Counted from the first letter of the stretch, positions 43,417 to 52,471 are shown. The stretch: DNA of 64,000 nucleotides from DASTFY01 sp963769115 (GCA_963769115.1 CAVYKN010000014.1:1-64000), one strand, 5' to 3'. The notes: generated by a model not told the origin, from the sequence alone. A program made the numbers and translations.

Positions 43417-44715
43417 ATGTACCCGGGGCCAGACGATCCGCTCCGCGTCGCCTACCTGTCCTACCGGGGCAAGCCGCACGTCGGCGGCCAGGGTGTCTAC
43501 ACCCGGCACCTGACGAAGGCGCTCGTCGATCTCGGCCACCAGGTCGAGGTGCTCGGTGGCCAGCCGTATCCGGTCCTCGACGAGCGGGTGAGGCTGACGA
43601 AGCTCCCCAGCCTCGACATCTTCAACGATCAGTACCCCGGCCGCTTCCCCGCCTACTGGGAGATCAAGCACCTCGGTGACGTCGTCGAGATCCTGCAGTT
43701 CTCGACCGGCAAGTTCAGCGAGCCGCTGGCCTTCAGCGTCCGGGCCTGGCAGGTGCTCAAGCAGCGCGCCGCCGACTTCGACCTCGTGCACGACAACCAG
43801 AGCCTCGGTTACGGCCTCCTCGCCATCGAGAAGCAGTTCCCGACCATCGTCACGCTGCACCACCCGATCACCGTGGACCGGCGGCTGGAGATGGAGCACG
43901 CACCGACTCGGCGCAAGCGGATCAGCGTCGGCCGGTGGTACTCGTTCGTCAAGATGCAGGCCCGCGTCGCCCGCCGGATGCCTCGCATCGTGGTGGTGAG
44001 CGAGAACTCCATCAAGGACATCCAAGAGGACATGGGCGTCGATCCCGGGCGCATGCGGCTCGTGCCGGTCGGCGTCGACCCGGACCTGTTCAGCCCCCAG
44101 CCGTCCATCGCCCGCGTGCCCGGCCGGCTCATCACCACCGCCTCGGCCGACGTCGCGCTGAAGGGCCTGTCGTTCCTGCTGGAGGCCCTGGCCAAGCTGC
44201 GCACCGAGCAGGACGTCACGCTGACCGTGATCGGCCGGCCCAAGCCCGGCGGCCGGGCCGAGGCCACCATCGAGCAGCTGGGTCTGGCCGACGCCATCAC
44301 CTGGGTCTCGGGCGTGCCGGACGAGCGCATCGTCGAGCTGTACGCCGAGGCCAGCCTGGCCGTCGTGCCCAGCCTGTACGAGGGGTTCTCGCTGCCCGCC
44401 ATCGAGGCCATGGCCACCGGCACCTGCCTGGTGGCGACGACGGGCGGCGCCCTGCCCGAGGTCACCGGGCCGGACGGTGCCAGCGTGCTGAGCTGCCCTC
44501 CGGGTGACCCGGAGGCGCTGGCGCACACCATCGCCCGTGGACTGGCCGACGAGCAGCTGCGGGCGCGGGTGGGCGCGGCCGGCCGGCAACGGGTGGTCGA
44601 GCGCTGGAGTTGGCGCCACTGCGCGCAGCTCACCGTGGACCAGTACCGGGAGGTCCTCGCGCGGCCGGAGAACCAGGCCAAACTGGCCCGGGCTCGTCAG
44701 GCCGGGCGTCCCTGA
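43417..44715 (+). CDS. Glycosyltransferase family 4
   Basis: GT-B glycosyltransferase of 432 residues, intact. The N-terminal domain carries VAYLSYRGKPHVGGQGVYTR (GGQGVYxR donor-binding loop), HLGDVVEILQFSTGKFSEPL, FDLVHDNQSLGYGLLAI and TIVTLHHPITVDRRLEM. The C-terminal donor domain has RLITTASADVALKGLSFLLE and, as catalytic region, PSLYEGFSLPAIEAMATGTC, the E-x7-E motif. The sugar donor and acceptor are unknown. Its stop overlaps the methyltransferase ATG (TGATG), and that gene overlaps the toroid gene by four bases, so these form one operon. Confidence 0.9.
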   Translation: MYPGPDDPLRVAYLSYRGKPHVGGQGVYTRHLTKALVDLGHQVEVLGGQPYPVLDERVRLTKLPSLDIFNDQYPGRFPAYWEIKHLGDVVEILQFSTGKFSEPLAFSVRAWQVLKQRAADFDLVHDNQSLGYGLLAIEKQFPTIVTLHHPITVDRRLEMEHAPTRRKRISVGRWYSFVKMQARVARRMPRIVVVSENSIKDIQEDMGVDPGRMRLVPVGVDPDLFSPQPSIARVPGRLITTASADVALKGLSFLLEALAKLRTEQDVTLTVIGRPKPGGRAEATIEQLGLADAITWVSGVPDERIVELYAEASLAVVPSLYEGFSLPAIEAMATGTCLVATTGGALPEVTGPDGASVLSCPPGDPEALAHTIARGLADEQLRARVGAAGRQRVVERWSWRHCAQLTVDQYREVLARPENQAKLARARQAGRP

Positions 44716-45455
44716 TGCTCACCGTGCGCTACCAGCGCCTCGGCCTGCAGCCGGGAGAGGTGCTGCTGGACCTGGGCTGCGGCTTCGGCCGTCACGCCTA
44801 CGAGGCCGCCCGCCGCGGCGCTCAGGTCGTGGCCTTCGACTACGCGGAGGCCGAGCTCAAGGAGGTCCGCAACACCTTCGGGGCGATGGCCGACGCGCGC
44901 GAGGTCGGCGCGGCATCGCTCGCCGGCGCGGTGCAGGGCGACGGCACCCTGCTGCCCTTCGCCGACGACGCCTTCGACCGGATCATCGCCTCCGAGGTGC
45001 TCGAGCACATCGAGGACGACCAGGCCGCGCTCGACGAGCTGGCCCGGGTCCTCCGGCCGGGTGGGACCATCGCCGTCACCGTGCCCGCGTGGCTGCCCGA
45101 GCAGGTGTGCTGGCGGCTTTCCGACGAGTACCACGCCCCGTTCGTGGAGGGCGGCCACGTCCGCATCTACCGCGCCGGCGACGTGCGTGCTCGGATGCGC
45201 GCCGCAGGGTTGGAGCCGTGGTCGTCGCACCGGGCCCACGCTCTGCACTCGCCCTACTGGTGGCTGCGCTGCGCGGTCGGGCCGACCGACGACTCACACC
45301 GAGCTGTGGCGGCCTACCGAAGGGTCCTGGAGTGGGACATCGTCAAGGCACCACGCACGACGCGGTGGACCGAGCAGGCCCTGAACCCGGTCCTCGGCAA
45401 GAGCCTCGTGGTCTACGCCCGCAAGCCCGGTCCGGGCCCGGCGGAGGCGCGGTGA
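44715..45455 (+). CDS. Class I SAM-dependent methyltransferase
   Basis: 246 residues from ATG 44715, sharing its first base with the TGA of the glycosyltransferase. Motif I is EVLLDLGCGFGRHAYEAARR; VVAFDYAEAELKEVRNTF is the acidic-strand motif; LPFADDAFDRIIASEVLEHI is a typical UbiE/Methyltransf_11 block; and RVLRPGGTIAVTVPAWLPEQ follows. The C-terminal part (VRARMRAAGLEPWSSHRAHA onward) is characteristic of small-molecule or lipid methyltransferases. Substrate unknown. An upstream start at 44610 would overlap the glycosyltransferase by 100 bases and lacks homology. Middle gene of the three-gene operon. Confidence 0.9.
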   Translation: MLTVRYQRLGLQPGEVLLDLGCGFGRHAYEAARRGAQVVAFDYAEAELKEVRNTFGAMADAREVGAASLAGAVQGDGTLLPFADDAFDRIIASEVLEHIEDDQAALDELARVLRPGGTIAVTVPAWLPEQVCWRLSDEYHAPFVEGGHVRIYRAGDVRARMRAAGLEPWSSHRAHALHSPYWWLRCAVGPTDDSHRAVAAYRRVLEWDIVKAPRTTRWTEQALNPVLGKSLVVYARKPGPGPAEAR

Positions 45456-46498
45456 GCGAGCGCGTGCTCCCCGAGGTCGACGGCGTCATCACGGCCGACG
45501 AGGTCGAGGAGAGCGCCGAAGCCATCGCCGCCCTGCAGCTACCTGGCGGGATGATCCCGTGGTACCCGGGCGGCCACTGCGACCCTTGGAACCACGTGGA
45601 GACGGCCATGGCCCTGGCGGTGGCCGGCCGCGTCGACGAAGCGTCGCTGGCTTACGACTGGTTGTTGCAGATGCAACGAACTGACGGGAGCTGGCACAAC
45701 TACTACATCGAGGACGCGGAGAGCTCCGTCATCGTGGTGGAGGACGCCAAGCTCGACACCAACGTGTGCGCCTACATCGCCACGGGTGTGTGGCACCACT
45801 GGCTGATCACGCAGGACGTCGACTTCGTGGACCGGATGTGGCCGGCGGTGCAGCGGGCCATCGACTGGGTGCTGTCCATGCAGACCGAGCGGGGCGAGAT
45901 CGTCTGGGCGCGCGAGGTGGACGAGCGCCCGTGGGCGTACGCGCTGCTGACCGGTTCGTCGTCCATCCACCACGCGCTCGACTGCGCACTCGGGTTGGCC
46001 TCGGTCGTCGGCGTCGAGCGCCCGCGTTGGGACCTGGCCCTTGCGGCCCTGGGCCGGGTCATCCGCACGCGGCCCGAGGCCTTCGAGCCCAAGGACCGCT
46101 GGGCCATGGACTGGTACTACCCGGTGCTGTGCAACGTCCTCGAGGGCGTGGCCGCCGAGCGGAGGCTGGCCGGCGCGTGGGACACGTTCGTCATGCCGGG
46201 GCTCGGGGTGCGGTGCGTCGCCGACGAGCCGTGGGTGACCGCGGCCGAGACGGCCGAGTGCGCGATGGCGTACGCCGCCGCGGGGGACAAGGCGACGGCG
46301 ACCGACCTGTTGAGCTGGACCCGGGCCCACCGCCACGACGACGGCTCGTACTGGACCGGACTCGTGCACCCGGAGCGCATCCAGTTCCCGGAGGGCGAGC
46401 GGACCGCGTACACGGCCGCCGCGGTCATCCTGGCCGCGGACGCCATCAGCGGCGCCTCCGCCGCCAGCGGCATTTTCCTGCCCGCCCGCTCCCGCTGA
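45452..46498 (+). CDS. Alpha/alpha-toroid (prenyltransferase/squalene-cyclase-like) protein
   Basis: 348 residues from GTG 45452, overlapping the methyltransferase stop as GTGA. The sequence is built of helical repeats with QW-like motifs: YDWLLQMQRTDGSWHNYYIE, WVLSMQTERGEIVWA and RAHRHDDGSYWTGLVHP, all typical of an alpha/alpha toroid. N-terminal LPGGMIPWYPGGHCDPWNH is also conserved-looking and could bind substrate. No DxDD (cyclase) or classical DDxxD motif was seen, so terpene cyclisation is not supported. GT4-methyltransferase-toroid order suggests glycan or lipid modification, but the reaction is unknown. Confidence 0.75.
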   Translation: MSERVLPEVDGVITADEVEESAEAIAALQLPGGMIPWYPGGHCDPWNHVETAMALAVAGRVDEASLAYDWLLQMQRTDGSWHNYYIEDAESSVIVVEDAKLDTNVCAYIATGVWHHWLITQDVDFVDRMWPAVQRAIDWVLSMQTERGEIVWAREVDERPWAYALLTGSSSIHHALDCALGLASVVGVERPRWDLALAALGRVIRTRPEAFEPKDRWAMDWYYPVLCNVLEGVAAERRLAGAWDTFVMPGLGVRCVADEPWVTAAETAECAMAYAAAGDKATATDLLSWTRAHRHDDGSYWTGLVHPERIQFPEGERTAYTAAAVILAADAISGASAASGIFLPARSR

Positions 46499-46593
46499 CC
46501 GGAGCGAACGGTCCCTGAACAGGGGATGAACGCCAGGATGCCCGCCGCCACCTCCGCGACCTACACTCCGCGCGGTCGTACAGACGGAGGGAC

Positions 46594-47211
46594 ATGAAGT
46601 TCAGGTTGATGCCGCGTGATGAGGGCTTTTACCCGTTGTTCCGGCAGGCGGCCGAGAACTCGGTGGCCTGCTCCCAGGTGCTCCGGGACCTGGCCACGCG
46701 CCCCGCTGACGCCGCCGACCTGGTCGACAAGTTGATCGAAGGGGAACATCGCGGTGACGACCTGGTGAAGGCGATGAAGCAGCGGCTCGACACCAGCATC
46801 GTCACGCCCTTCGACCGGGAGGACATCCTGGCCCTGACCGAGGGCATAGACAACGCCGTGGACGAGATCCGGGCCTCGGGTGAGTTCATCCACCTCCACC
46901 ACATCACCGAACCGCTCGAAGGCGTCAGCGAGATGGCGGACATCCTCCACGACACCGCGGAGGCGATGGTCCGCCTCATGGAGAAGCTCCCGAAGCTGCG
47001 TGACCTCCAGCACGAGCTGGACAAGATCGACCAGCTGGAGTCCCGGGGCGACGACGTCTACCGGCGCACCATGGCCCACCTCTTCTCCGGCGAGTTCAAG
47101 GCCTTCACGGTGCTGCGGTGGAAGGACATCGTCGAATCCATGGAGAGCGCCCTCAACTCCTTCGAGAAGGCCAGCGACATCGTGGCCTCCATCGCCGTCA
47201 AGCACGCCTGA
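46594..47211 (+). CDS. DUF47 (PhoU-like) Pit accessory protein
   Basis: 205 residues, PhoU-like helical protein of the DUF47 family. N-terminal KFRLMPRDEGFYPLFRQAAE, then LIEGEHRGDDLVKAMKQRLD, TSIVTPFDREDILALTEGID and NAVDEIRASGEFI, which match the DUF47 signature. The C-terminal half has ALNSFEKASDIVASIAVKH. Start ATG 46594 follows GACGGAGGGAC, a good ribosome site. The stop overlaps the CTG that begins the Pit transporter (CTGA), so the pair is coupled. DUF47 proteins commonly accompany Pit and modulate phosphate transport. Confidence 0.92.
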   Translation: MKFRLMPRDEGFYPLFRQAAENSVACSQVLRDLATRPADAADLVDKLIEGEHRGDDLVKAMKQRLDTSIVTPFDREDILALTEGIDNAVDEIRASGEFIHLHHITEPLEGVSEMADILHDTAEAMVRLMEKLPKLRDLQHELDKIDQLESRGDDVYRRTMAHLFSGEFKAFTVLRWKDIVESMESALNSFEKASDIVASIAVKHA

Positions 47212-48253
47212 CGAGCCGCTCGACCGACCACGACGACCACGACGACGACGACCTGACCAGTGGAGACCTCCTCCTGCTCATCGTGATTGTCGTCGCGCTC
47301 GGCTTCGACTTCGTCAACGGCTTCCACGACGCCGCCAACTCGATCGCCACCGTTGTCGCCACCGGGTGCTGGCGCCGGGCCTGGCCGTGGCCTGGGCCGC
47401 AGTCTTCAACTTCCTCGCCTTCGCCGTGTTCGGCACGAAGGTGGCGGCCACCATCGCGACCGGCGTGGTCGAGCCGGAGGTCCTCTCCATCGCCGTCGTC
47501 TTCGTGGGGCTCATCGGAGCCATCGTCTGGAACGTCCTCACCGTGTACCTGGGCCTGCCGTCGTCGTCGTCCCATGCGCTGGTCGGCGGGATCGCCGGCG
47601 CAGCGGTGGCGAAGTCAGGCTTCGACGTGCTCATCACCAGCGGCCTGGCCAAGATCGGCGTGTTCATCGTCTACTCGCCGCTCATCGGCCTGGCGCTGGC
47701 GATGATCCTCGTCGTCACCGTCAGCTGGATCGTGCACGGCATCCGCCGACCGCGGGGCGTCAACCGCACCTTCCGGAGTCTCCAGCTCGTGTCGGCCGCC
47801 GCCTTCAGCCTCGGCCACGGCTCCAACGACGCCCAGAAGACGATGGGCATCATCCTCGCCCTGCTCATCGCCGCTGACCGGGTGAGCGCCGATTCCGACG
47901 TCCCGCTCTGGGTCGTCCTGTCCTCCCACGCCGCCATCGCCCTCGGCACGCTCTTCGGCGGCTGGAGGATCGTGCGCACCATGGGGACCAAGCTCACCCG
48001 CCTCCAGCCCATGGGCGGCGTCTGCGCGGAGAGCGCCGCGGCCAGCATGCTTTTCTTCGCCTCGGCCAACGGCATCCCGGTCTCCACGACGCACACGATC
48101 ACCGGAGGGATCGTCGGGGTCGGCTCCGCACAGCGGCTCAGCGCCGTCCGCTGGGGCGTGGCCCGCCGGGTGGTCTGGGCCTGGGTCCTCACCATCCCGG
48201 GTGCCGCGGCCGTCGCCGCCGTCACCTACGCTCTGGTCTCGGTGGTCTCATGA
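47208..48253 (+). CDS. pit: PiT-family inorganic phosphate transporter, one frameshift
   Basis: About 348 residues, roughly ten hydrophobic segments, low-affinity phosphate:H+/Na+ symporter family. CTG 47208, in CTGA overlap with the DUF47 stop, is the only start candidate before the first helix; a His/Asp-rich N-terminus precedes LLLLIVIVVALGFDFVNGFH and DAANSIATVVAT. A missing base near 47362 shifts the frame; beyond it comes VLAPGLAVAWAAVFNFLAFA, LPSSSSHALVGGIAGAAVAK, SLGHGSNDAQKTMGIILALL and ANGIPVSTTHTITGGIVGVG, which are PiT signature motifs. The stop overlaps the next gene's ATG (ATGA). Confidence 0.87.
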
Positions 48254-48501
48254 GCGCGACCGACAGGCGGCTGCAAGAGCAGCCCGTCCGCGCGCAGCCG
48301 CCGGCCGACCGGCCCGTCGACGTCCGTTTCGTCAGCCGGAACGTCGACAAGCGCGCTCGGTTCTTCGTCGTGGCCGCCATCCTCTGCGCCCTCCTGGTCC
48401 CGGTGACTCCGGGTGAGCTGCAAGTGGTGGGCGAGGTGCTGGTCGTCGTCTACCTTGCGCTGGCGCTCGCATCGTGGCTCGAATTCCGCGGTCGGACGTA
48501 G
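48250..48501 (+). CDS. Small membrane protein following pit
   Basis: 83 residues, unknown function. N-terminal half is polar and Arg-rich (SATDRRLQEQPVRAQPPADR), then two hydrophobic segments: RFFVVAAILCALLVPVTPGE and VVGEVLVVVYLALALASWLE. Starts ATG 48250 overlapping the pit stop as ATGA, so it is translated from the same message and could be an accessory subunit of the transporter. I do not recognise a family. Convergent with the methyltransferase at 48519. Confidence 0.7.
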   Translation: MSATDRRLQEQPVRAQPPADRPVDVRFVSRNVDKRARFFVVAAILCALLVPVTPGELQVVGEVLVVVYLALALASWLEFRGRT

Positions 48502-48518
48502 CGACGGGCGGCCCGGCC

Positions 48519-49163
48519 TCAGGCCGGCGACGTCGGGAGCCGGCGGAGGACGCGGAGCGACCCGGTCACCGAGACCGGCTCGAACAATCCGCTGGCCAGC
48601 GCGGGCAGGTAGATGTCCTCGTAGGGCGGGCGGCCGCCGTCGGCCGGGTCCGGGAACACGTCGTGGACGGCGAACAGCCCTCCGGGAGCGACCCAAGGCG
48701 TCCAGCCGGCGAAGTCGGCCCGGGCCGGCTCCGCCCCGTGGCCACCGTCGATGAAGAGGAGGGCCAGCGGCGTCCCCCAGTGGGCGGCGACGACCGGCGA
48801 GCCGCCGACGACGGCCACCACCACGTCCTCCAGCCCCGCGTCACCGATCGTCCGCCGGAAGCGGGGCAGCGTGTCCATCCGCCCGCTCTCCGCATCGACC
48901 AGCGACGGGTCGTGCCATTCCCACCCGGCCTGGTTCTCCTCCGAACCACGGTGGTGGTCGACGGCGAACACCACCGTCCCTGCCTCACGCGCCGCGGCGC
49001 CGAGCCACACCGTCGAGCGGCCGCAGTACGAGCCGACCTCCAGGAAGGGCGCGCCCGGGACGGCCTGGCCGGCAGCGAGCGCGGCCGCGAAGAGCGCGTC
49101 GCCCTCCTCGGGCGGCATGAACCCGGTGGCGGCCAGGGCCGCGGCACGAAGGGTCGGGTCCAC
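48519..49163 (-). CDS. Class I SAM-dependent methyltransferase (CmcI/methyltransferase-24-like)
   Basis: 214 residues from GTG 49163, 20 bases after the nitroreductase stop. Motif I region APFLEVGSYCGRSTVWLGAA; VVFAVDHHRGSEENQAGWEW; LALLFIDGGHGAEPARADFA and GWTPWVAPGGLFAVHDVFPD. The FIDGxH pattern is typical of the Methyltransf_24/CmcI-like group. Substrate unknown. A GTG start was chosen because homology begins at RAAALAATGFMPPEEGDALF; longer frames run into the nitroreductase gene. Likely co-transcribed with the nitroreductase upstream. Confidence 0.85.
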   Translation of the reverse strand: MDPTLRAAALAATGFMPPEEGDALFAAALAAGQAVPGAPFLEVGSYCGRSTVWLGAAAREAGTVVFAVDHHRGSEENQAGWEWHDPSLVDAESGRMDTLPRFRRTIGDAGLEDVVVAVVGGSPVVAAHWGTPLALLFIDGGHGAEPARADFAGWTPWVAPGGLFAVHDVFPDPADGGRPPYEDIYLPALASGLFEPVSVTGSLRVLRRLPTSPA

Positions 49164-49183
49164 GAGGGCGTCGGGCCGGTGCG

Positions 49184-49843
49184 CTACCAGCGGTCCCAGT
49201 GGATGACGCTGTCGGGCTCGGGGCGGTCCGCCGGCTTGAACTCCGTCCCCACGGTGAACGCCAGCGGTGAGAGGCACACCTGCTGCACCTCGCCGAAGGG
49301 GATGCCCAACAAGTCCGCCACCGCCTCCTCCTGCATGAGGTGCACGGTGGTCCACGCCGTCCCCAGGCCACGGGCCCGGGCCGCCAGCATGAAGCTCCAC
49401 ATGGCCGGGAGGATGTTGCCGAGCAGCGACGCCGCCATCATCGCCGGCACGCCGTCCAGCCGCAGCCCTGTCGTGCAGGCCACGACGAGCACGGGCGCCT
49501 CGCCCATGTGCTCGCCGAGGAAGTCGGCGGAATCGGCCGACCGCTCCTGCTGCGCGTTGGCGTCGTCGGTGCCCTTGTCGATCGAGCGGATGTAGACGCC
49601 GTCGAGCGTGCGGTAGATGCCGTAGCACTGGCGGTAGATCTCGCCGAGCGAGCGGCGGGTGACCTCGTCGCGCACGACGACGAAGGCCATCGACGGGTTG
49701 TTGGACCCCGACGGGGCCTGGAGCGCCGCGGCCACGCACTCCCTGACCAGCTCGTCGGGGACCGGCCGGGAGAAGTCGAGCCGCTTCCGGACCGCCCGCG
49801 TCGTGGTCAGCAATTGGTCCGGGGTGAGGTCGAGCGCGGTCAC
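49184..49843 (-). CDS. Nitroreductase family protein
   Basis: 219-residue FMN-binding nitroreductase fold, from GTG 49843. N-terminal TTTRAVRKRLDFSRPVPDEL with the conserved Arg pair binding FMN phosphate, then AAALQAPSGSNNPSMAFVVV (APSGxNxQ-like loop), VPAMMAASLLGNILPAMWSF, ARARGLGTAWTTVHL and FGEVQQVCLSPLAFTVG. Probable NAD(P)H-dependent oxidoreductase acting on an unknown aromatic, flavin or F420-linked substrate. Downstream methyltransferase on the same strand 20 bases away. Divergent from the membrane glycosyltransferase gene across 21 bases. Confidence 0.88.
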   Translation of the reverse strand: MTALDLTPDQLLTTTRAVRKRLDFSRPVPDELVRECVAAALQAPSGSNNPSMAFVVVRDEVTRRSLGEIYRQCYGIYRTLDGVYIRSIDKGTDDANAQQERSADSADFLGEHMGEAPVLVVACTTGLRLDGVPAMMAASLLGNILPAMWSFMLAARARGLGTAWTTVHLMQEEAVADLLGIPFGEVQQVCLSPLAFTVGTEFKPADRPEPDSVIHWDRW

Positions 49844-49864
49844 GGCGTGACCATAATCTCGGGC

Positions 49865-51526
49865 ATGCCGGTCGTGGCGGGGCAGGAGGAGCGCGAGCTC
49901 CCGACCACCGACCCTGTCCGCGATCACGACCAGCCTGCCGCTCGCCGGCCCTGGGACGCCCCCCTGGCCCGGGCGTCGCGACTGTGGGCGGAGGACGGCC
50001 CCTTCCTCGTCGTACTCGCAGCCACGTTCGTCTTCTGCCTCTTCCTGCTGCGACCCGGGCACGACTGGGGGGACGACTTCTCGCTCTACATCAACCAGGC
50101 CCGCGCTCTCGTCAAGGGCGAGGTGCAGGAGGTGTACCGGCAGAACCAGTTCACGGTCGACAACTCGGCCTGGCAGTCGTTCAGCCCCTACACCTACGGC
50201 TGGGGGTTCCCGCTGCTCCTGGCGCCGCTCTACGCGCTCTTCGGCCTCAGCTTCACGGCCTTCAAGCTGCTCGAGGTCGCCCTCTACCTGGGCTTCCTGA
50301 CCGGGTTCTACGTGCTGATCCGGAACCGCATCGACCGGCTGGCGGCCGTGCTCATCGTCGCCGCGCTGGCTCTCGACAACCTCTACACGGCCTGGACCAA
50401 CACCGTCCTGACCGAGTTCCCCTTCCTGTGCTTCTCCGTGCTCGGCCTGCTGGCGATCGAGAGCACCCACCGCGCCGACCGGCTGGCCCGCCGTCCGCCC
50501 GGCGTCGGGCTGCTCGCTGCGCTGCTCGGCACCGGCGCGCTGATCGGCTTCACGACCAACATCCGCAACGAGGGCGTCGTGCTGCTCGGCGCGCTCGCGG
50601 CGCGCCAGCTCGTCGTGCTCTACGAGCACCGCCGGGACTGGGCCGGCACGTGGATCGCCCGCCTGGCCACGCTCGCCCTCCCGTGGCTGGGCGCGGCCGC
50701 CGTCGGCTTCGGCATCCGGGTCCTGCTCCCCACGGACGCTGGACGCGCGCTCGCCCTGTCCGGCGGGCTGGGCGGCCACAACTTCGAGACGAACGACGGC
50801 TTCTACCGCCAGACCATGGCCGAGCTCCTGGCGATCAAGGACAAGGTGCACGGAACGGTGCTCCTCGGCCTCATCGTCTTCCTGCTCGTCCTCGCGCTCG
50901 GGGGGATGCTGCTCGGCGGGCGGCGTGACCTCCCGCTCAGCGTCTTCACGCTCGGGCTGGCCACGATCTACCTCGTCCTGCCCTATCGCGAGGGCCGGTA
51001 CCTGCTCGGCGTGGTGCCGTTCCTCCTCTACTTCGCCGCGCAAGGGCTGCGGGGCGCGGACATCCGCAGCTGGCCGATCCAGGCCCGCCACGTGCTCCTC
51101 CTGGCGCTCGTGGCGTTGCACGGGCTGGGCATCGCCAACGCCTCCGACTACTGGCGCACCTATCCCCGCGCCATCGACGGGCCGTCGTCGGCCACCTCGC
51201 AGGAGATGTTCGCGGCCGTGAACACGTTCACCGGGCCGGGTGACACCATCGTCTTCTTCCGGCCCCGCGCGCTGAACCTCTTCACGGACCGCGACGCCAT
51301 CACGGCCGGCTCGTCCCTTCCCGTGCTGCTGGAGCGGGGAGATTGGTACGCCATGGCGAAGGCGAGCGAGTACGCGCAGTGCGCGCTGACGGACGAGGAG
51401 GCGGCGGCCACCGGGCGCATCACGAAGGTCTGGGAGAACGAGGCCTGGGTGTTGTGGCAGGTGCAACGACTGGACGGGGCACCTCTGCCGGCCGTCGCCC
51501 TCGACGTGTCAACATGCCGCCTGTGA
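49865..51526 (+). CDS. Polytopic membrane protein, GT39/ArnT-like glycosyltransferase
   Basis: 553 residues, intact, with roughly ten hydrophobic segments. After a polar N-terminus (ATG 49865) come FLVVLAATFVFCLFLLRPGH, then a first loop with DWGDDFSLYINQARALVKGE, where acidic residues sit as in GT39/PMT-type and GT-C enzymes using polyprenyl-phosphate sugars. The remaining helices include TLALPWLGAAAVGFGIRVLL, LGLIVFLLVLALGGMLLGGR and HVLLLALVALHGLGIANASD. C-terminal soluble part ends WENEAWVLWQVQRLDG. A GT-C type transferase is likely, but donor and acceptor are unknown. Overlaps the tesB start by 13 bases. Confidence 0.7.
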   Translation: MPVVAGQEERELPTTDPVRDHDQPAARRPWDAPLARASRLWAEDGPFLVVLAATFVFCLFLLRPGHDWGDDFSLYINQARALVKGEVQEVYRQNQFTVDNSAWQSFSPYTYGWGFPLLLAPLYALFGLSFTAFKLLEVALYLGFLTGFYVLIRNRIDRLAAVLIVAALALDNLYTAWTNTVLTEFPFLCFSVLGLLAIESTHRADRLARRPPGVGLLAALLGTGALIGFTTNIRNEGVVLLGALAARQLVVLYEHRRDWAGTWIARLATLALPWLGAAAVGFGIRVLLPTDAGRALALSGGLGGHNFETNDGFYRQTMAELLAIKDKVHGTVLLGLIVFLLVLALGGMLLGGRRDLPLSVFTLGLATIYLVLPYREGRYLLGVVPFLLYFAAQGLRGADIRSWPIQARHVLLLALVALHGLGIANASDYWRTYPRAIDGPSSATSQEMFAAVNTFTGPGDTIVFFRPRALNLFTDRDAITAGSSLPVLLERGDWYAMAKASEYAQCALTDEEAAATGRITKVWENEAWVLWQVQRLDGAPLPAVALDVSTCRL

Positions 51527-52410
51527 GCCCCCGGCGCCGGACCTCTGACCGCTCGCGTCCGCTCGACGACCTGGTCGCCCTCCTGGACCTCGAGGCCATC
51601 GAGGTCAACATCTTCCGCGGTGTCTCGCCCGACGAGAACCGGCAGCGGGTGTTCGGGGGCCAGGTCGCCGGCCAGGCGCTGGTGGCGGCCGCCCGGACCG
51701 TCGACGATCCAGGCCGTGTGGTGCACTCGCTCCACGCCTACTTCCTGCGCCCCGGCGACCCGACCGTCCCGATCCTCTACGAGGTCGACCGCATCCGCGA
51801 CGGCAAGAGCTTCACGACGCGCCGCGTGGTGGCCATCCAGCACGGGAAGGCCATCTTCAACCTCCAGGCCAGCTTCCATCGCGCCGAGCCGGGGCTCGAC
51901 CACCAGGAGCCGATGGAGCCCGACCTCCCGGATCCCGAGACGCTTCCCGACTTCCTGACCCGGATGGCGCCCCACAAGGAGCTGCTGGGCGAGTGGTACG
52001 ACCTGCCCCGGCCCATCGACACCCGCTACGTCGACACCATCCCGGTCGAGCGGCGCGGGCCGCAGCGGCCGCAGCAGCGGGTGTGGTTGCGGGCCGACGG
52101 CCGGCTGCCCGACGACCCCGTCCTCCACGCCTGCCTGCTGACCTACGCCTCCGACATGACGCTGCTCGACACCACCCTGCTCCCCCACGGGCTGTCGAAC
52201 TGGACGGCGGAGCGCCTCCAGATGGCCAGCCTCGACCATGCCATGTGGTTCCACCGGCCCTTCCGGGCCGACGAGTGGCTCCTCTACGACCAGTGGACGC
52301 CGTCCACGTCCGATGCCCGTGGCCTGGCCATGGGCCACATCTTCACGCAGGACGGCCGGCTCGTCGTGACCGTCGTGCAGGAGGGGCTCATCCGGGTCGT
52401 CAACCCCTAG
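51514..52410 (+). CDS. tesB: Acyl-CoA thioesterase II
   Basis: 298-residue double-hotdog thioesterase. FRGVSPDENRQRVFGGQVAG and QALVAAARTVDDPGRVVHSL (TesB N-terminal motif, AGQAL), then HAYFLRPGDPTVPILYEVDR, GKSFTTRRVVAIQHGKAIFN; second hotdog with CLLTYASDMTLLDTTLLPHG (catalytic Asp), LDHAMWFHRPFRADEWLLYD and RLVVTVVQEGLIR (catalytic Gln). Hydrolyses acyl-CoA to free fatty acid and CoA. ATG 51514 lies inside the upstream gene end; GTG 51523 is an alternative start. Intact. Confidence 0.92.
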   Translation: MPPVSPRRRTSDRSRPLDDLVALLDLEAIEVNIFRGVSPDENRQRVFGGQVAGQALVAAARTVDDPGRVVHSLHAYFLRPGDPTVPILYEVDRIRDGKSFTTRRVVAIQHGKAIFNLQASFHRAEPGLDHQEPMEPDLPDPETLPDFLTRMAPHKELLGEWYDLPRPIDTRYVDTIPVERRGPQRPQQRVWLRADGRLPDDPVLHACLLTYASDMTLLDTTLLPHGLSNWTAERLQMASLDHAMWFHRPFRADEWLLYDQWTPSTSDARGLAMGHIFTQDGRLVVTVVQEGLIRVVNP

Positions 52411-52471
52411 CCGGGGCCCACCGGCCCGGCCCGACCTCTCATGGAGGGTCCCGATCGGGCAGGCTGGCGCG

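Noticed and set aside
45452..46498. Calling the toroid protein a terpene or squalene cyclase
   Set aside because: QW-like repeats are present, but neither DxDD nor DDxxD was found.
49184..51466. 760-residue minus-strand frame continuous with the nitroreductase
   Set aside because: Only the last 219 residues match a family. The rest is antisense to an intact membrane protein gene.
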